This document shows positions 1 through 12,115 of a DNA stretch of 64,000 nucleotides, piece after piece; position 1 is the first letter of the stretch; every line of letters begins with the position of its first letter. Under the pieces are notes generated by a model. That model saw only the letters and a program-made list of their open reading frames with translations. It was not told the origin of the DNA and did not search any database. This stretch comes from Pseudofabraea citricarpa (lineage: Eukaryota; Ascomycota; Leotiomycetes; Helotiales; Dermateaceae), in NCBI GenBank assembly GCA_029641185.1, contig JAPWGK010000001.1, positions 2,058,501 to 2,122,500 of the forward strand. The letters run 5' to 3'. The translations under genes and the position numbers were made by a program.

Positions 1-1468
1 TCACATCTGTCGTGCAGTTCGAATATCAAGTGGTCGTCTTCCCGGCTATTCGGATGTCACCCGGGAACGGCTTATGTCTAGAGTACATTTTGCTTTGCAG
101 TATCTCTTGCGGCTCATTCCCTCAGCTAGCGGAACCTTGTCTCCTATCCTTGACCGGAACTTCCCATATGCCGATGATTCGAAAAAGGTCCATGTTACAT
201 ATATCGAGAACTTGACACGGGTCATTGACTACGCTCCAGAGCTGAAGACAGATATATATGCTCTGATCACGGACAGACTGGTGAAGATTGATGTTCAGAT
301 GCAGGTAGACCTAGATAATCTAGACGACGAAGTGACGGCTATAATTGTGCAAGCAATTTCCTTGCAACCGTTTGAACGGTCGTTGAAAGTAGACGAAGAG
401 GATTCGGACGACAGTGATACGGAGTCGGTTACCAGTGATGACGATACCCCAAGCGATGCAAAAAGAATCAAGGAAATTCGAGGCAATGTAGAAAAGATGG
501 ACGCAATACTTGACCTTCTCTTTTCTCTGTACGAACCTTACTTTTCCGATCCAAACAGTGCGGAAGCTGCCTCCATGTTCGATACACTGCTTGGCCATTT
601 TCAGAACATCATCCTTCCAACATATCGGTCTCGCCACACTCAATTCCTCTTATTTCACTTCGCTCAAACTGCCGAGCACTTCGTTGATCAGTTTGCCGGT
701 ACATGTATAGATCTGGCGTTCCGCGCAAATAGGCCTGCAGTCCTCAAACAGTCGTCTGCGGCATATCTTGCAAGCTTTGTAGCCAGAGGCGCACATGTCC
801 AACCTGTGGTAGTGCGCAAGGTTTTCGAGGTCATTGGAACTAATCTAGATCATATTCGAACACAAAACGAGGTTACCTGCCGTGGACCTGATCTCAGACG
901 CTTCGGTACTTTCTATGCTATGACACAAGCGCTCCTTTATATATTTTGCTTCCGCTGGCGTGACTTGCTCATAACCTCTGAGGTATTCGATGACGATGAT
1001 CCAGTAGTTATTTTCGGTCAAGACCTCCCTTGGGCACCGGGTATCAAGGAGACTGTATACAAGACAATCCACTCCAAATTAAATCCGCTCAAGATCTGTT
1101 CTCCGATAATAGTGGCAGAATTCGCCAAGATAGCAAACCATCTAGGCTTCTTCTACGCTTTCTCAATCATAGATTCCAACAAAAGGATCAGACTCAGTCA
1201 GTTCTCAAGCGGAGCGGGCGACGGTGCTCTGAGAGATACAGGCAACGGTAGTAATAGCGAGAGCTGGCATCAACTTGATACTTACTTTCCCTTCGACCCT
1301 TACCAGTTGCCAGTATCAAAACGCTGGATTGAAGATGATTATGTACAATGGCGAGGCATCCGTGGTCTCAATCAGGATGAAGACGATGAAGACGATGAAA
1401 GTGGCGAGGAAGGAGACGATGATATCGCCAATACTGAGGAGGATGATACTGCCACAGATGACGAATAA
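1..1468 (+). CDS. RRN3: RNA polymerase I-specific initiation factor Rrn3 (5' partial)
   Basis: Rrn3/TIF-IA bridges RNA polymerase I to the rDNA promoter core factor in the nucleolus. The frame is already open at position 2 and runs without an intron to TAA at 1466-1468, so the N-terminus lies outside the window; about 488 C-terminal residues are visible, against roughly 600 in the yeast protein. Recognised from the segments VHFALQYLLRLIPS, YIENLTRVIDYAPEL and FYAFSIIDSN, plus the family-typical acidic stretch EEDSDDSDTESVTSDDD and a long Asp/Glu-rich C-terminal tail. The first in-frame ATG inside the window (74) is internal and not the start. Family assignment is by recognition of conserved segments; no alignment was run. 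Confidence 0.9.
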   Translation, partial: HICRAVRISSGRLPGYSDVTRERLMSRVHFALQYLLRLIPSASGTLSPILDRNFPYADDSKKVHVTYIENLTRVIDYAPELKTDIYALITDRLVKIDVQMQVDLDNLDDEVTAIIVQAISLQPFERSLKVDEEDSDDSDTESVTSDDDTPSDAKRIKEIRGNVEKMDAILDLLFSLYEPYFSDPNSAEAASMFDTLLGHFQNIILPTYRSRHTQFLLFHFAQTAEHFVDQFAGTCIDLAFRANRPAVLKQSSAAYLASFVARGAHVQPVVVRKVFEVIGTNLDHIRTQNEVTCRGPDLRRFGTFYAMTQALLYIFCFRWRDLLITSEVFDDDDPVVIFGQDLPWAPGIKETVYKTIHSKLNPLKICSPIIVAEFAKIANHLGFFYAFSIIDSNKRIRLSQFSSGAGDGALRDTGNGSNSESWHQLDTYFPFDPYQLPVSKRWIEDDYVQWRGIRGLNQDEDDEDDESGEEGDDDIANTEEDDTATDDE

Positions 1469-3465
1469 AAAGACTCCTTGGTTGTACTCATTTTTGCTGC
1501 TTTTTAGGGTTTAGCAATGGCGTTTTTATTGGTATTGCCGGATGACAAAATGATGCAAATTTCGGGCGCAAGGGTTCTCTTTTGGGCTGGCGATTCATTA
1601 GCAGTGCATAAAGACTACACATCCAAAGTGCGCAGAAAGTTTAGAACAAGTATAACTGTCCTGACAAAGAGTCCTATTCATTTGACTTTTCTATTGTCTC
1701 AATAGTGATATCCTTTGTTGCAGGTTAGGCGATTGTGACTTGAAATCTGACGAGACAAATTGATCATATTTAAGGCTGCCGTATTAAGCTTATCATATAT
1801 ACCTTACTCTTCCATTCATTTAAACCACCAACCCTATTCAGACCCTTTGATCAGCGCTCTGCTATGTCGTCGATTGATATTACGTGGTAATAACATAGTA
1901 TTACTTGTTGAATTCGATATCTGTGGTATCATGGGTCATACTAATAATTGAAATAAAGCTGAATGTTTGATTATTAAGGCACATGTGTATACAACATGTC
2001 TCATTTTGCTGCTTGCTTTTAGGCACTCTTAATTCTCCCGCAAATCAGGATGGTTGCATTTACTCACACTTGCTAATGTTTAGATGAAGTTTGCACAAGT
2101 GGCTTTATTATTCTCCTTGATTCACAGCATTACCAGTCTACTAAAAAAGATTATTGACTCGATTTCAACTTACAAATCTGAAAACAACGACAGTGGACTA
2201 GTATATTTTCAAAAACCCCCAAACTCATTCGTGTTGATATTATTAATATGCAGGTAAAATATTGTCAACTTGTTTGACAGTAATAATTAATACAAGGTAT
2301 ATAGTCTACTTCTAAAAAGATTTTTAAAAGAAAATTGAGATATATATTTTAATCTGTAATATCACCTATACAATAAAAAATAAATAGTTAAATAACATAA
2401 CCCAAATCTGTGTGAGAGCAAAGGACTACAAATGAATTTCAGCCTTGTCCTTATTTAATACGATAATCACTTCCACAAAGAGAACTATAACTCTAGCTCG
2501 GTTTCCAGACCCTTGTTATATTCAAGAACTACTAAATATAAAAATATAAATACAGCTACCTATGTCTAGCTATTCTCTGCTTTCTAGTAAAGTGTTACCC
2601 TGCGTCAAACCTAATGTTTTTCTGCTATAATATTATAGAGAATTTTTTATAATACCGTAGCTTGACTATATCTTATAAATCGCTATACGGTCATGTTATA
2701 AATAGGAAATTTCCTGCTAAGGAATTAACAGTCAATGTTCTATAACCAAGATTATAATTTGAAAAGATAGATTAGATATAGTATAGCTTTTGTGGAGTTT
2801 CGTCGATCTAACCCAACCAATTTATCCGTATTATATTATACCTTAGATCGAAAAGAAAACCAACAGACGTAAATCAAAGACCCGGTCACTATATGAATTA
2901 ACTGCAGACATTGGTTTTGAAAATAATCTCTTGATTAGAAGTATAGTACAGAAAAAAGCCCAAACATGGCTTACTGTTAGACTTGGAGGTCAAGGTACCT
3001 GTTATAATATAAATTGCGCAGCAGACGGGTCATTCACCACCCACTATCTGCGCATGTCGCTATCTTATAGTCCTTAGCGTATATCGCTTAAATTAGCGTG
3101 GATAAGGGGGGAGCAAGACGACATTAAGACTTGTGCAAGGCTAAAGCATCTAGGCAAGATTATGTAATTAAACTGTATAGCTCCTCCTTGTGAATAAGAT
3201 TAGACGATATAAATATATGCCACAATACTTGCTAAAGTAGAGAAGAATGTGTTGTTTCTGTAGTTGGTTGTGCTCGATAATATTAAAGGCATTTGAGGTA
3301 ATGGAAGCGAGCTGAATATGCTCAATCTCGAGGGTTGCCAACTGCTACCTAGCCCACACCTCAAGCCCAAAAAGGTACCTCTTTCAACATACGCCCCAAT
3401 CCAACACGCAACTACAGTCTCGATCGCAACCACAACCACGCGCCATGTAGCATGCACAAGACAAG
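1469..3465. other. AT-rich gene-free island
   Basis: No credible gene. From about 1,700 to 3,250 the sequence is strongly AT-rich with many TA dinucleotides and frequent stops in all frames, unlike both flanks. No terminal repeats or transposase remnants could be recognised. The composition fits a repeat degraded by repeat-induced point mutation, or an old AT-rich spacer. The last 200 bases before 3466 return to normal composition and presumably hold the promoter of the next gene. Confidence 0.6.
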
Positions 3466-5562
3466 ATGGAGAATCGCCTTCATCAGGAGCGACGCCTTTC
3501 AACAATGGAAACATATAAGCGGAAAGGTAGGGCAGAGCTGATAGCAATAAGCCGTGAGTTAAGAAGGGAGTGGCGAGCAAAACGCCAAGGGGATCGACAC
3601 CTGATGATCGATGGCGCGAAGATACCAGTGGAGCGCTTGATAGGCATTCCAAGAGCAACTCGCTTCATGAGGAAGCTTGTCGCCGAAGATGCTATATCCG
3701 ACTATATGAAGGGTAAGATGGAGGCAAACACCATCAAAGCTCGACGTGCTAGACATATCCTAGCAAAATATGCTCTTAAGAAGTCTTGGCGGGTTATGCG
3801 ATCCAAATTTCAGCCACAAAGTCAGAGAGAGGAAAACGTAGAGCTAGCACAGGTACGACTCCCAAGCATTCCGAACTTGAGAAGAAAGACGGCAGGTGGG
3901 CCTGTACCAGCAAGATACTGTCCCGCAATTCTCCCAGCAAAATCGTTCCCAAAACAGCCATCTCTTGATAAAAACGGCATCCCTTCCTACTTCGACCTCC
4001 AGGTATACCACCACTCCACTGAGGAGAGAGAAGACGCCATCGCGAGAAATAAGGACTACTTGATACAGCGGATGGCATCCGATAAATGGCTTGCTTTGGA
4101 AGGTCGACCTCCAGTCAACGACGAGGCAGTTGGTCGGGCACCGCCAATTTCAAAGAGCCGTTTAATCGAAATCGCACAAATTGCTACCGAAAAGAACTTG
4201 ATCAAAAAGTCACGCGCCAAGACCGACAATAGTCTTCCTCCACCAGCAGTTAAAGGACGTAGTAATTCATTTGCCTGGGACCAGCACTTTCTAGCTGACC
4301 GGGCAAAGCCACCGATGACCGAGAAAGTGCCCGAACTGCCAGCAAGAACCCCGACACTTGTACCCTCACAATTCTCGGGCAAGAAGCCAGAATACGCGAG
4401 CCAGAGAACCCCAGCGAGCATCATCCGCACTCGGCCACCAATCCCATCGAGCTTTAAAGATTCTCCACATGTTCGAAAAGTCTCTTTTAGTTTGCCGGAA
4501 GATCATAGTGACTCAAAGTCGAGGAAATCATGGAAGGAGAGAATAAGAAAAAGCAAGCAGGCGGGGATCGATAGAAGACTCATCAATCGTGACTCTCCCA
4601 CCCCAATGCCATCAAAGGCCTGGAAAGTCTCGAATCCAGCAACACGCCGAGAAAGAGATAGCTCAAATTCCCATCTCATACCCGAGGCAATTCAGGGGCC
4701 TGTGGTTCCAGTTGCGAGCCGCTCATCTCAAGCAGCGCAAACAGTTGGTAAAGGCAAAGATCGACAATCAGCTGCAGCCCGACGAGCTATACATGCAGGT
4801 GATGAAAGGAAAGAATCTGATTTAGCTACAGGCATCGAAGCAGCCAAAATAATTGGAAATAACGGGAACGGTACTTTAGCTGAAGACCTTGAAGCACTTG
4901 CTTTAGCTCGAGTCAGAAGAAGCCAGCCAGTCAATACCAACGAAGTGGTTGATTTAGGCGAACCAATCTCTGCAATAAATATAGCTAACCAGGCCAAAGA
5001 ATCACCGGAAGGCATTCAAGCAGATCAGGGCGTTGGTAATAGTGAGGTACTTGCTTCGAACGAAGCACTTCAAACACTCCAACGTCGGTTGTGCACATTT
5101 GTACACCAGATTGCGGAGCTTTCAGATGAAGGCGAGGCACTTGCCACGTTTAAATTCAAACCCGAGCCGGTGGCTTCAATTCATGGCATGCAAATTTCGC
5201 ATGAACGGTTGGAGGCGTGTGTAGAGTCCATTAGCCAAGGATCACAACGTAATAGATTCCGATCGCTTGTTCGCCAGGTACCAGCGATAGTGCATGAAGA
5301 AGCTGTGATGTCCGGAATTGATTCGCCTCAAGGATCATCAGGTGTAACAGCAGCAAGCAAGCCAGCCACAGTTAGCCCAGAGCTAGAAGCAAGGCTTTTC
5401 ATGAGAAACTTACAACTTCTAGAGAAGGAAGCGTACGATAATGATCGCCATGGAGCGAGAATTGAGGCTAGTCCTATGAGAGAAGATGGCAATAAGTCGC
5501 CAGACACTCAAAGATGTGTGCTGGAAAGAGGGAGGCACATGCAGCAGCAGGTACGTGTATAA
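3466..5562 (+). CDS. Hypothetical disordered basic protein, 698 aa
   Basis: A single long open frame starts at ATG 3466 (in-frame ATG also at 3508) and ends at TAA 5560-5562. I do not recognise a family. The N-terminal 150 residues are rich in Arg and Lys (for example RELRREWRAKRQGDR) and may be helical; the middle is Pro/Ser/Lys-rich and looks disordered; the C-terminal third is more Glu/Ala-rich. No membrane segment, signal peptide or catalytic motif is visible. The last four codons overlap a good donor (GTACGT at 5551), followed by a branch-like CTGACTAAC and an acceptor at 5700-5701, so the true 3' end may be spliced (see findings). Length and composition support a real gene; the function is unknown. 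Confidence 0.7.
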   Translation: MENRLHQERRLSTMETYKRKGRAELIAISRELRREWRAKRQGDRHLMIDGAKIPVERLIGIPRATRFMRKLVAEDAISDYMKGKMEANTIKARRARHILAKYALKKSWRVMRSKFQPQSQREENVELAQVRLPSIPNLRRKTAGGPVPARYCPAILPAKSFPKQPSLDKNGIPSYFDLQVYHHSTEEREDAIARNKDYLIQRMASDKWLALEGRPPVNDEAVGRAPPISKSRLIEIAQIATEKNLIKKSRAKTDNSLPPPAVKGRSNSFAWDQHFLADRAKPPMTEKVPELPARTPTLVPSQFSGKKPEYASQRTPASIIRTRPPIPSSFKDSPHVRKVSFSLPEDHSDSKSRKSWKERIRKSKQAGIDRRLINRDSPTPMPSKAWKVSNPATRRERDSSNSHLIPEAIQGPVVPVASRSSQAAQTVGKGKDRQSAAARRAIHAGDERKESDLATGIEAAKIIGNNGNGTLAEDLEALALARVRRSQPVNTNEVVDLGEPISAINIANQAKESPEGIQADQGVGNSEVLASNEALQTLQRRLCTFVHQIAELSDEGEALATFKFKPEPVASIHGMQISHERLEACVESISQGSQRNRFRSLVRQVPAIVHEEAVMSGIDSPQGSSGVTAASKPATVSPELEARLFMRNLQLLEKEAYDNDRHGARIEASPMREDGNKSPDTQRCVLERGRHMQQQVRV

Positions 5563-5735
5563 GAATTTGTTTGGGATGTGCTGTGTCTTGGGTCGTTGCT
5601 CATTACCCAGTTGTTGTGGTTGTGGTGGTTGTCGTGGTTGTCGTGTCGTTGTGTCGTTTTGTCCGTTTCAGTGCTGCGTGCTGACTAACTTCCCACTACA
5701 GCCCCACCCACAGCGGTATCTCGCCGGTCCAGCCA

Positions 5736-8503
5736 ATGGCGACAACAACACTCCCAGTCCCGTGAGTACCACCTGGATCTCCACCTGAGCCTGCACCTTC
5801 CTCTCGACGACAGTGGCCTACAAATACTGACTATGTCATTCAGGAGCATCGAAATTTTACTTCCAGTGCAGCCAGCTTCAGATTTCCCTCGTCCCCTTTG
5901 GAGCAGGATCAAGCAGCCGGGGCTGCAATAGACCCTGCCTTAGACTGTCATCTGGACGACATGGAGGCCTCTAGGCTTTCTGTCCGGCCGCAGGCCGTAT
6001 CAGCCATGGTTGAAGATGCCCGACAGATGCAGAAGCAAGTCTTTGAAGACTGTCGGAAGGCGGGCAAGGACCCTCCAAAATATACGTTGCTGCAGCTCAT
6101 TGGCAAAGGTGCTTTTGGCAGAGTCTACAAAGGGTGAGTGTCCAGCCAGCTGAGCTCGTAATTAATAGCACGACTGACATCTTTGCAGCAAGGACATGCA
6201 AACTGCGGCTGTTGTTGCTGTTAAAATCATTGATATTGATGAAAGCGACACCATCAACCCGCGGCTGGCAGATGCATATGGCGATTTCATCAAGGAAGTC
6301 AACGCTTTAACTGCACTAAGTGAAATCAATGCTCGCAACATCAACAATGTTACAGAGGCCCTCCCAGTTGGCAAATCAATGTGGATGATCACGGAATATT
6401 GTGCCGGTGGTAGTGTGTCTACTTTGGTAAGCCTCAGAATTAACCACACACATGACTTCCAGCCACCTCTAACGTTCCATAGATGAGTCCTACCAGACCA
6501 GGTGGTCTCCAAGAGAAGTGGATTATTCCAATTCTACGCGAGGTCGCCGAAGCCATAAGATGGGTGCATTCGGTGAAGATAATTCACAGAGACATCAAGT
6601 GTAAGTCCTCACCTCTACTAGCAAGCCTTTGTTTAATCCTTGACTCTTAGGCGGAAATGTTCTTATCACGGAAAAGGGCGAGGTTCAGCTCTGTGATTTT
6701 GGTATTGCAAGCATGTTGGAGACCAAGATCGACAAGAGAAAGACAGTAATTGGCACTCCTAACTGGATGGCACCAGAGTTATTTGATGAGCAAGTCACAT
6801 ATGGCCAGGATATAGATATCTGGGCTTTCGGAGCCATGGCTTATGAGATTGCAACTGGAAGTCCGCCAAATGCAGGAAAGTCTCTTGACCAAATCGGAAG
6901 AATTCTTAAACAGTCGGCGCCTCGCTTGGAGAGCGATAGCTACTCGGACGGGTTGCGTAGCCTTATAGCCTATTGCCTGGAACCAATTCCAAGCGCACGC
7001 CCGTCCATTGAAGATGTAGAGAAACATCACTACATTTTTAACACGACTTCTACACACCCAACCTCTTCCTTAACGCAATTGGTCAAGGCATACAAGATGT
7101 GGGAGGATCACGGTGGCAGCCGAAGATCCTTATTTATACCTGGTGGTGCAGCAGGTCCCTCTGAATCTAACAACGACACTGCTATAGAGGAGTGGAACTT
7201 TAGCACTACTGTGGCATTCGAGCAGGAAGTCGGTCTTAGTGAGAATCCACAAGATGTGTTTGATGCATACGGCACAGGGGTGGAACTTGACACTAATTTT
7301 GTCCAATCTCGGCCAAATCAATACAAAGGTCGGCGTCGGCCTCCACCACAGAGTCTCCCGGTCTTAAGATATCCGATTGAGGTTGTTTTCGATCCTAACA
7401 CAATCTCGAATTACAAGGACAATAGTGCTCAACAGTATGGTATCAACCAACAGCCATCATCTGACCTACCACTACGGGATGATTCATCTGCGTCCATCGT
7501 TGACACTATGATTGACCTTGGTGGGCATGATCCGCAGACTGGCTTATCAAGCTTCCCAGATATGGACACAATCAAAGCTGGCCGTCGAGGACGTGATGAG
7601 ATGATAGATGATTATAACACGGCTTCGCAGGACTTCAGCCGGCCCGCCCTAAGTGACCCAGAGCCACTTAACAACAATCGACGCACTCAAGATTGGAAGT
7701 TCCCATCTATGGCACCACCCGCGTCTGCGGACCCCGAAATTTCCAGATTCCCGACAAGCTACGAGACGCCACGGCCATCGGTAACTCCTGGCTCTGGTGG
7801 TCGCCCAACTCTGGTCCACCATCCAACTGAACCACTAGGAGGTGCCTTTGGTGGGTTAGCAGCTAGTACGAGCACCACTGATCGTATGTCCATGAATTCT
7901 TTGATAGATCTTGACTTCAGTGTCCCTCAACCAATTGATTACACCCTTCGCCCATCTACAGCAAATTCTGATGTTGGATCTGTTACAAGCGAGCAAACAT
8001 CAACTCGTAATCCGTTTGAGTTTGAGCGTCATGCATCAAGAGTTCTTCCACAATATGACGGTGCGGATGACTCAATGGAGCCCGAGATCTATGTTACTGA
8101 GGAAGCATCTTTGTCTCTACATCAACGGAGCAACAACCCTTCGCGTGATCTTAGCGATGTTTCTGATTTTTCAACATCTGACGTTGATGGCTCCCAAAGA
8201 AATAGCGAATCTCGATACTTTTCTGAGGCTTCAGACACAGACTACATATCCATGCCGCCACCACCACCTCGACCCAGTGGTCAAGCCCAGCTCGGTCAAA
8301 ATACGCTACCACAACCTCCATCAGCTGCAGCCTTATCGGGTGAAGCTTCTGATACGGAAATGTCAAGTGAATTCCATCGGATGATCGATGGTTTGACTGA
8401 TCAACTTCAAATATTCCGCCATTCTTACGAAGGTCTGAAGCCTACTACCATTACCCGACGTCCTAGCCAGAGGCGGGAGCAAGATGAAGCCACAGCAACT
8501 TAG
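5736..8503 (+). CDS. Ste20/GCK-family Ser/Thr protein kinase with long disordered tail
   Basis: Proposed exons 5736-5761, 5867-6133, 6189-6426, 6483-6600 and 6651-8503 (833 aa). The kinase domain spans about residues 80-345: glycine loop GKGAFGRVYKG, VAVK lysine near 109, catalytic HRDIKCGN near 210, DFG near 232, activation loop GTPNWMAPE. This order and the YSK/MST-like loop place it in the Ste20 group (germinal-centre kinase type), a cytoplasmic family acting in polarity, septation and MAPK signalling; the subfamily is not resolved. The roughly 490-residue tail is Pro/Ser/Asp-rich and disordered, with no PBD/CRIB motif seen. The start is uncertain: ATG 5736 works with an acceptor at 5865-5866, ATG 5961 is in frame further in, and an upstream fusion is also possible. 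Confidence 0.85.
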
Positions 8504-9044
8504 GCTTTCACCCAATGATTATCATAGCCCGGCAAATATCCAACACTAGAATCTCGGTTTCGCTCTACTAGAGATTTGCGTCCAAGAGAATGGCAAGCAG
8601 CTCACGACTTCCTCCGTTGGATTTATGATCGTGTTTGAATTTCGTCCTCAAGTAGCAGCCTTCTAGCGCATTTGGACCCTTCGATCTTAATTGATCTCTA
8701 GTCCACTTCTCTCCTTTTCATAATCCAAAGAACTTTTTGTTAAAGCTGGTTCAGCCAGTATGAGCCCTCTCAGGCTCTGGGAGACATGATGGCTAGTCTA
8801 CAATCAAAAAGTATGAGTTTTCTATCTTTTGTTTCTGCGGCGATTGAACGGGATAGGCAGGCACGGCGCAATTGAGAAAGGGGCATATAGCAGGCGTCAT
8901 AAGTGATTGGTCTTGTCGGGAAGAATTTCATAAAATAAATTCGGTTTCGAAACTGCTTTCTACAACTGATTGTTCAGAGTAAACATATCGATTTTTCCTT
9001 TTTTGAAAGAAGTTCAACGTGATCCTTTAGCATTTGCTATTAAA
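8504..9044. other. Convergent 3' spacer
   Basis: Spacer between the kinase gene (+) and TEL2 (-), which converge here. It should contain both 3' UTRs. I see no ORF, repeat or RNA gene in it. Confidence 0.6.
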
Positions 9045-12000
9045 CTATCCTTGAAAGCTTGCCATATGTCCCAGAAGTAACGTCTGATATTTCTCTACAC
9101 ACTCCCCGATCCTCACAAGCACAGCAGCAGCTAACATTCTTACCTTTTCGTCTTCCTCACTTCCCCCTTTGCCCACCTTGCCAAAAACACCCTCGACCCA
9201 CTGCTGGGTTTCTAACAGCTCTCTCCCATGTGCCTCTACTACTTTTCTCTTGTCCTCGTTCATTTCCAGTACTGTAAGGAGACCAAATAAAACTGCCTCA
9301 GTGACCGCATTATCACCGTATGCCTGCATCCTTAAATTCAGCAGCAGCTCCCAGAATTCGAAGGTCATCTGAGGCAGTGATAACGTGGAAGGTCCTGAGA
9401 AGTGTAGGAGTAAGGCTAAGGTTTTAATGAATAAAGAAAGCAGATGTGGCTGGAAGACAACATTGTTGCGGGAAGAACCAAAAGCTCTCAGATATATGAA
9501 GAATCGGCCTGTTAATGGAAAGAAGAACGAGGTTGAGACTAGCGCAGCTAGTGTGTTGGTGGTTGCTTTTTTACGTTTTGATTCCAATGAAATTCTCGAG
9601 GAGAAAGTGCGAACTTTCAGAATGTCGGGGCCAGTAACTTTATCAGCTAATTTTGTAGCCAAAGGAGCAATCATGGTCTGTATCAGATTGGTGGATAGAG
9701 ATTCAAGAGCAGAAGGTACACTTAACAGTGGAGTGGCGTAAATTGCGTGCATACTTTCTGGCAGCGCCTTGGATGGGAAAGACGAGGCGACTGATTTCTT
9801 TCCCATCAATTCTGTGCTCTGCGCGCCAAACCCACCAAGTTCTCTTGCACTTAGACCAATTGTGGTCAGGATTGAGGCTCTCTGGGATAAGGAATAGTCA
9901 CCATCAAAGAAGGTCTTAGCAAACCATTGGCCCATTCTTTTGGGTTGTGCGACTAAGATAGCAATCATGCCTTGCAGGCGCATGTCGTAAAAGTCTTCAA
10001 GATCATATTTGTCTTGCAACCCTACAAGCAAGGTAGCAAGCTCTTCGGAATGTGAACTAACTTCTGTACCAAACTTGGCTTTCCGTCGAATTAATGACGG
10101 TGCTGTGGAAAGTGCTAGCTTTTGTTTGTCATAATTTTCATTGTCTCGGAGGTAGGCAATAAGGTCTCGAATATAGACTGGAGCTGCAGCCTTGTTCCGA
10201 GTAATTAGAGTCGGATCCTCATCTGAGTCATCTCCATCTGAATCCGGTTTTGTGTACGGTGTAAGGCCATCGTCGTCATTATCAGACCTTATGTCCTCTT
10301 CGTCATCTTGGACTTCCTCGATAGCAACAATCTTCGAGCTGCCCCTGGGTAGATTGGGTTGCACCCTCGACGAAAAGGCCCTTGGAAGTGATTTCTGTTG
10401 TTTTGATGCACTTGGACCGTTACGCAGCTTGAGAGGCTCGAGGGAACCAATAGCATCACTAATGAAGACAAGATTCTTATACCATTTTGCTTCAGCAGTA
10501 GCAAGATCTTCCAACTTAAAGTCCATCCGTCTGTCTCCCTCGTCGACAAGGCTCGACAGTGCTTCACCGGTAACCATTCCTAAGAACCTTGCCCGAGGAG
10601 ATGATGTAGATAGTCGATTCGAGACGGCACTGAGATGGGTTCCTGATCTCAAAAGTAAACTAAGCTGCAAGGGCGATTTTCGGTGAAGGTAACCCGCACA
10701 AAGGAGTAAAACTTGCGCATGCACTAAACAAGACATCAGAAAAATAAACAATGAGCTGTGAGCCATTTTCCAGCTTCATACCTTCTTGTTGTAAGATAGG
10801 AGTGTGTCTAATATACAGTTGATCTCCAAATTGCTGGAGACTCTTCTCAAGGACCATCTCAAGATCAATTTTCTTGTCTGAAAGAGCTGCGATTGCAGCA
10901 CGGCGTATTGAAATTCCATCTCCAACACCAGCTCCCGAGGAACTTGTCAACCACGCTATTAGATGGCCATGCATAGATGACCCTTTCGACATTATTTTGT
11001 CAATAAAGTTAGCTGCTGCTGAGATTACTACAGTGTCTGCTTCCCACCACTTGGAATCATCCTCTGAAGTGACCATGGCTGAAAAGTGATCCTTCGATAG
11101 AAATCGAAGGGCATTGTGAAGGAAGTTCTTCTGTTCAGAACTCGGTAGTGAACAAACTAGTCTAGACAATTCGTCTGAATAGTCGCGAGGTCCGAGCAGC
11201 GTGCCAGTGAGGATTTCCCTAGAGACTTGCTCTGTTATACTGTCAGCCACGCAGACCAGTGTGATAATGATGCTAGTCCAGCTTACCGCCGTGCCCAAGG
11301 CGAAGTGACTTGCCAAGCAATTCAGCGCAATTCTTCCATCCATCATCCGGTTCCGAGGGGAGACATGTAATCATATAAGCAATATTTCGACCCAGCCAAC
11401 TGCTATACAGACGGCCGTTTGCGATCCAGAATATTTGCTCGGCTTTGTTAACTGCACCGTTGATGATATGCTCGGCTTCAGCAGAGACTCCAAGCGTTTT
11501 CCCGCTCCCAAGCAGACCTAATAACTCTGACCAGAGCGCCTTTTGCTTTCCCGGAGAATTTCCGTTTCTGGTGGTGCGCCATATCAGGTTTACACTCTCA
11601 TTACCTTGGAGCAATGCTGCTAGAGCTTGTAGTAATATTGTTAAGTTCGGTAGGACGTCAGAACTATCAATCGTCTTTTTGTTCTCCTTCGATATTTGGA
11701 TAAGCTCTTTCATGCGATGCAGGATAGCGTTGATTCCAGCCACACCTCGCAAGCATGTTAACAATAACGCCGCTGCTGCGGCGTCTGGCTTTCCTGGCGT
11801 ATCATGATCTTGAAGAACCGTCCAGAAATTCAAGAGTATATCTGTGACCAAGATCTGGGTCAACTGGGCTGCCTGGGGACTGGGGGTAGTGATTGTGAAT
11901 CCTGCCTCTTGGCTGCAGAGAAACTGTAGAGCTGAGTTCAATCCATCGAGGTCAGGCTCGTTGCGAAGAAGCTCAAGGGCATCCTCTGAAGAAGAAACCA

Positions 12001-12115
12001 CAGTGACTCTCCCATTTGTTCTTTTTAGGATGGGTTGCTTGGCTTCAACCAGAGTACGCTCATCTTCTGGGGTTGATGCTTTGTAAGAGATACTCACTGG
12101 TGACAGTATATCCAT
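9045..12115 (-). CDS. TEL2: Telomere length regulation protein Tel2/TELO2
   Basis: Tel2 is the scaffold of the TTT co-chaperone complex (Tel2-Tti1-Tti2) that matures PIKK kinases such as ATM, ATR and TOR with Hsp90. Exons on the minus strand: 12115-11287, 11231-10782 and 10723-9045, giving 985 aa, a normal family length. Introns of 55 and 58 nt have GTAAGC/AACAG and GTATGA/TTTAG ends, both in phase 1. The conserved Tel2 domain lies about residues 570-700, beginning with the signature DDDGLTPYTKPDSDGDDSDED, followed by YIRDLIAYLRDNENYDK; the C-terminal helical repeats contain the FEFWELLLNLRMQAYGDN segment. The start MDILSPVS is preferred; an in-frame ATG 75 nt upstream (12190) is possible. 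It shares a 305-bp divergent promoter with UBA3. Confidence 0.9.

Noticed and set aside
3200..3658. 152-codon minus-strand frame over the 5' end of the orphan gene
   Set aside because: Overlaps the better-supported + strand coding region and has no recognisable domain.
10192..10686. 164-codon + strand frame inside TEL2
   Set aside because: Antisense shadow of the Ser/Asp-rich part of TEL2.
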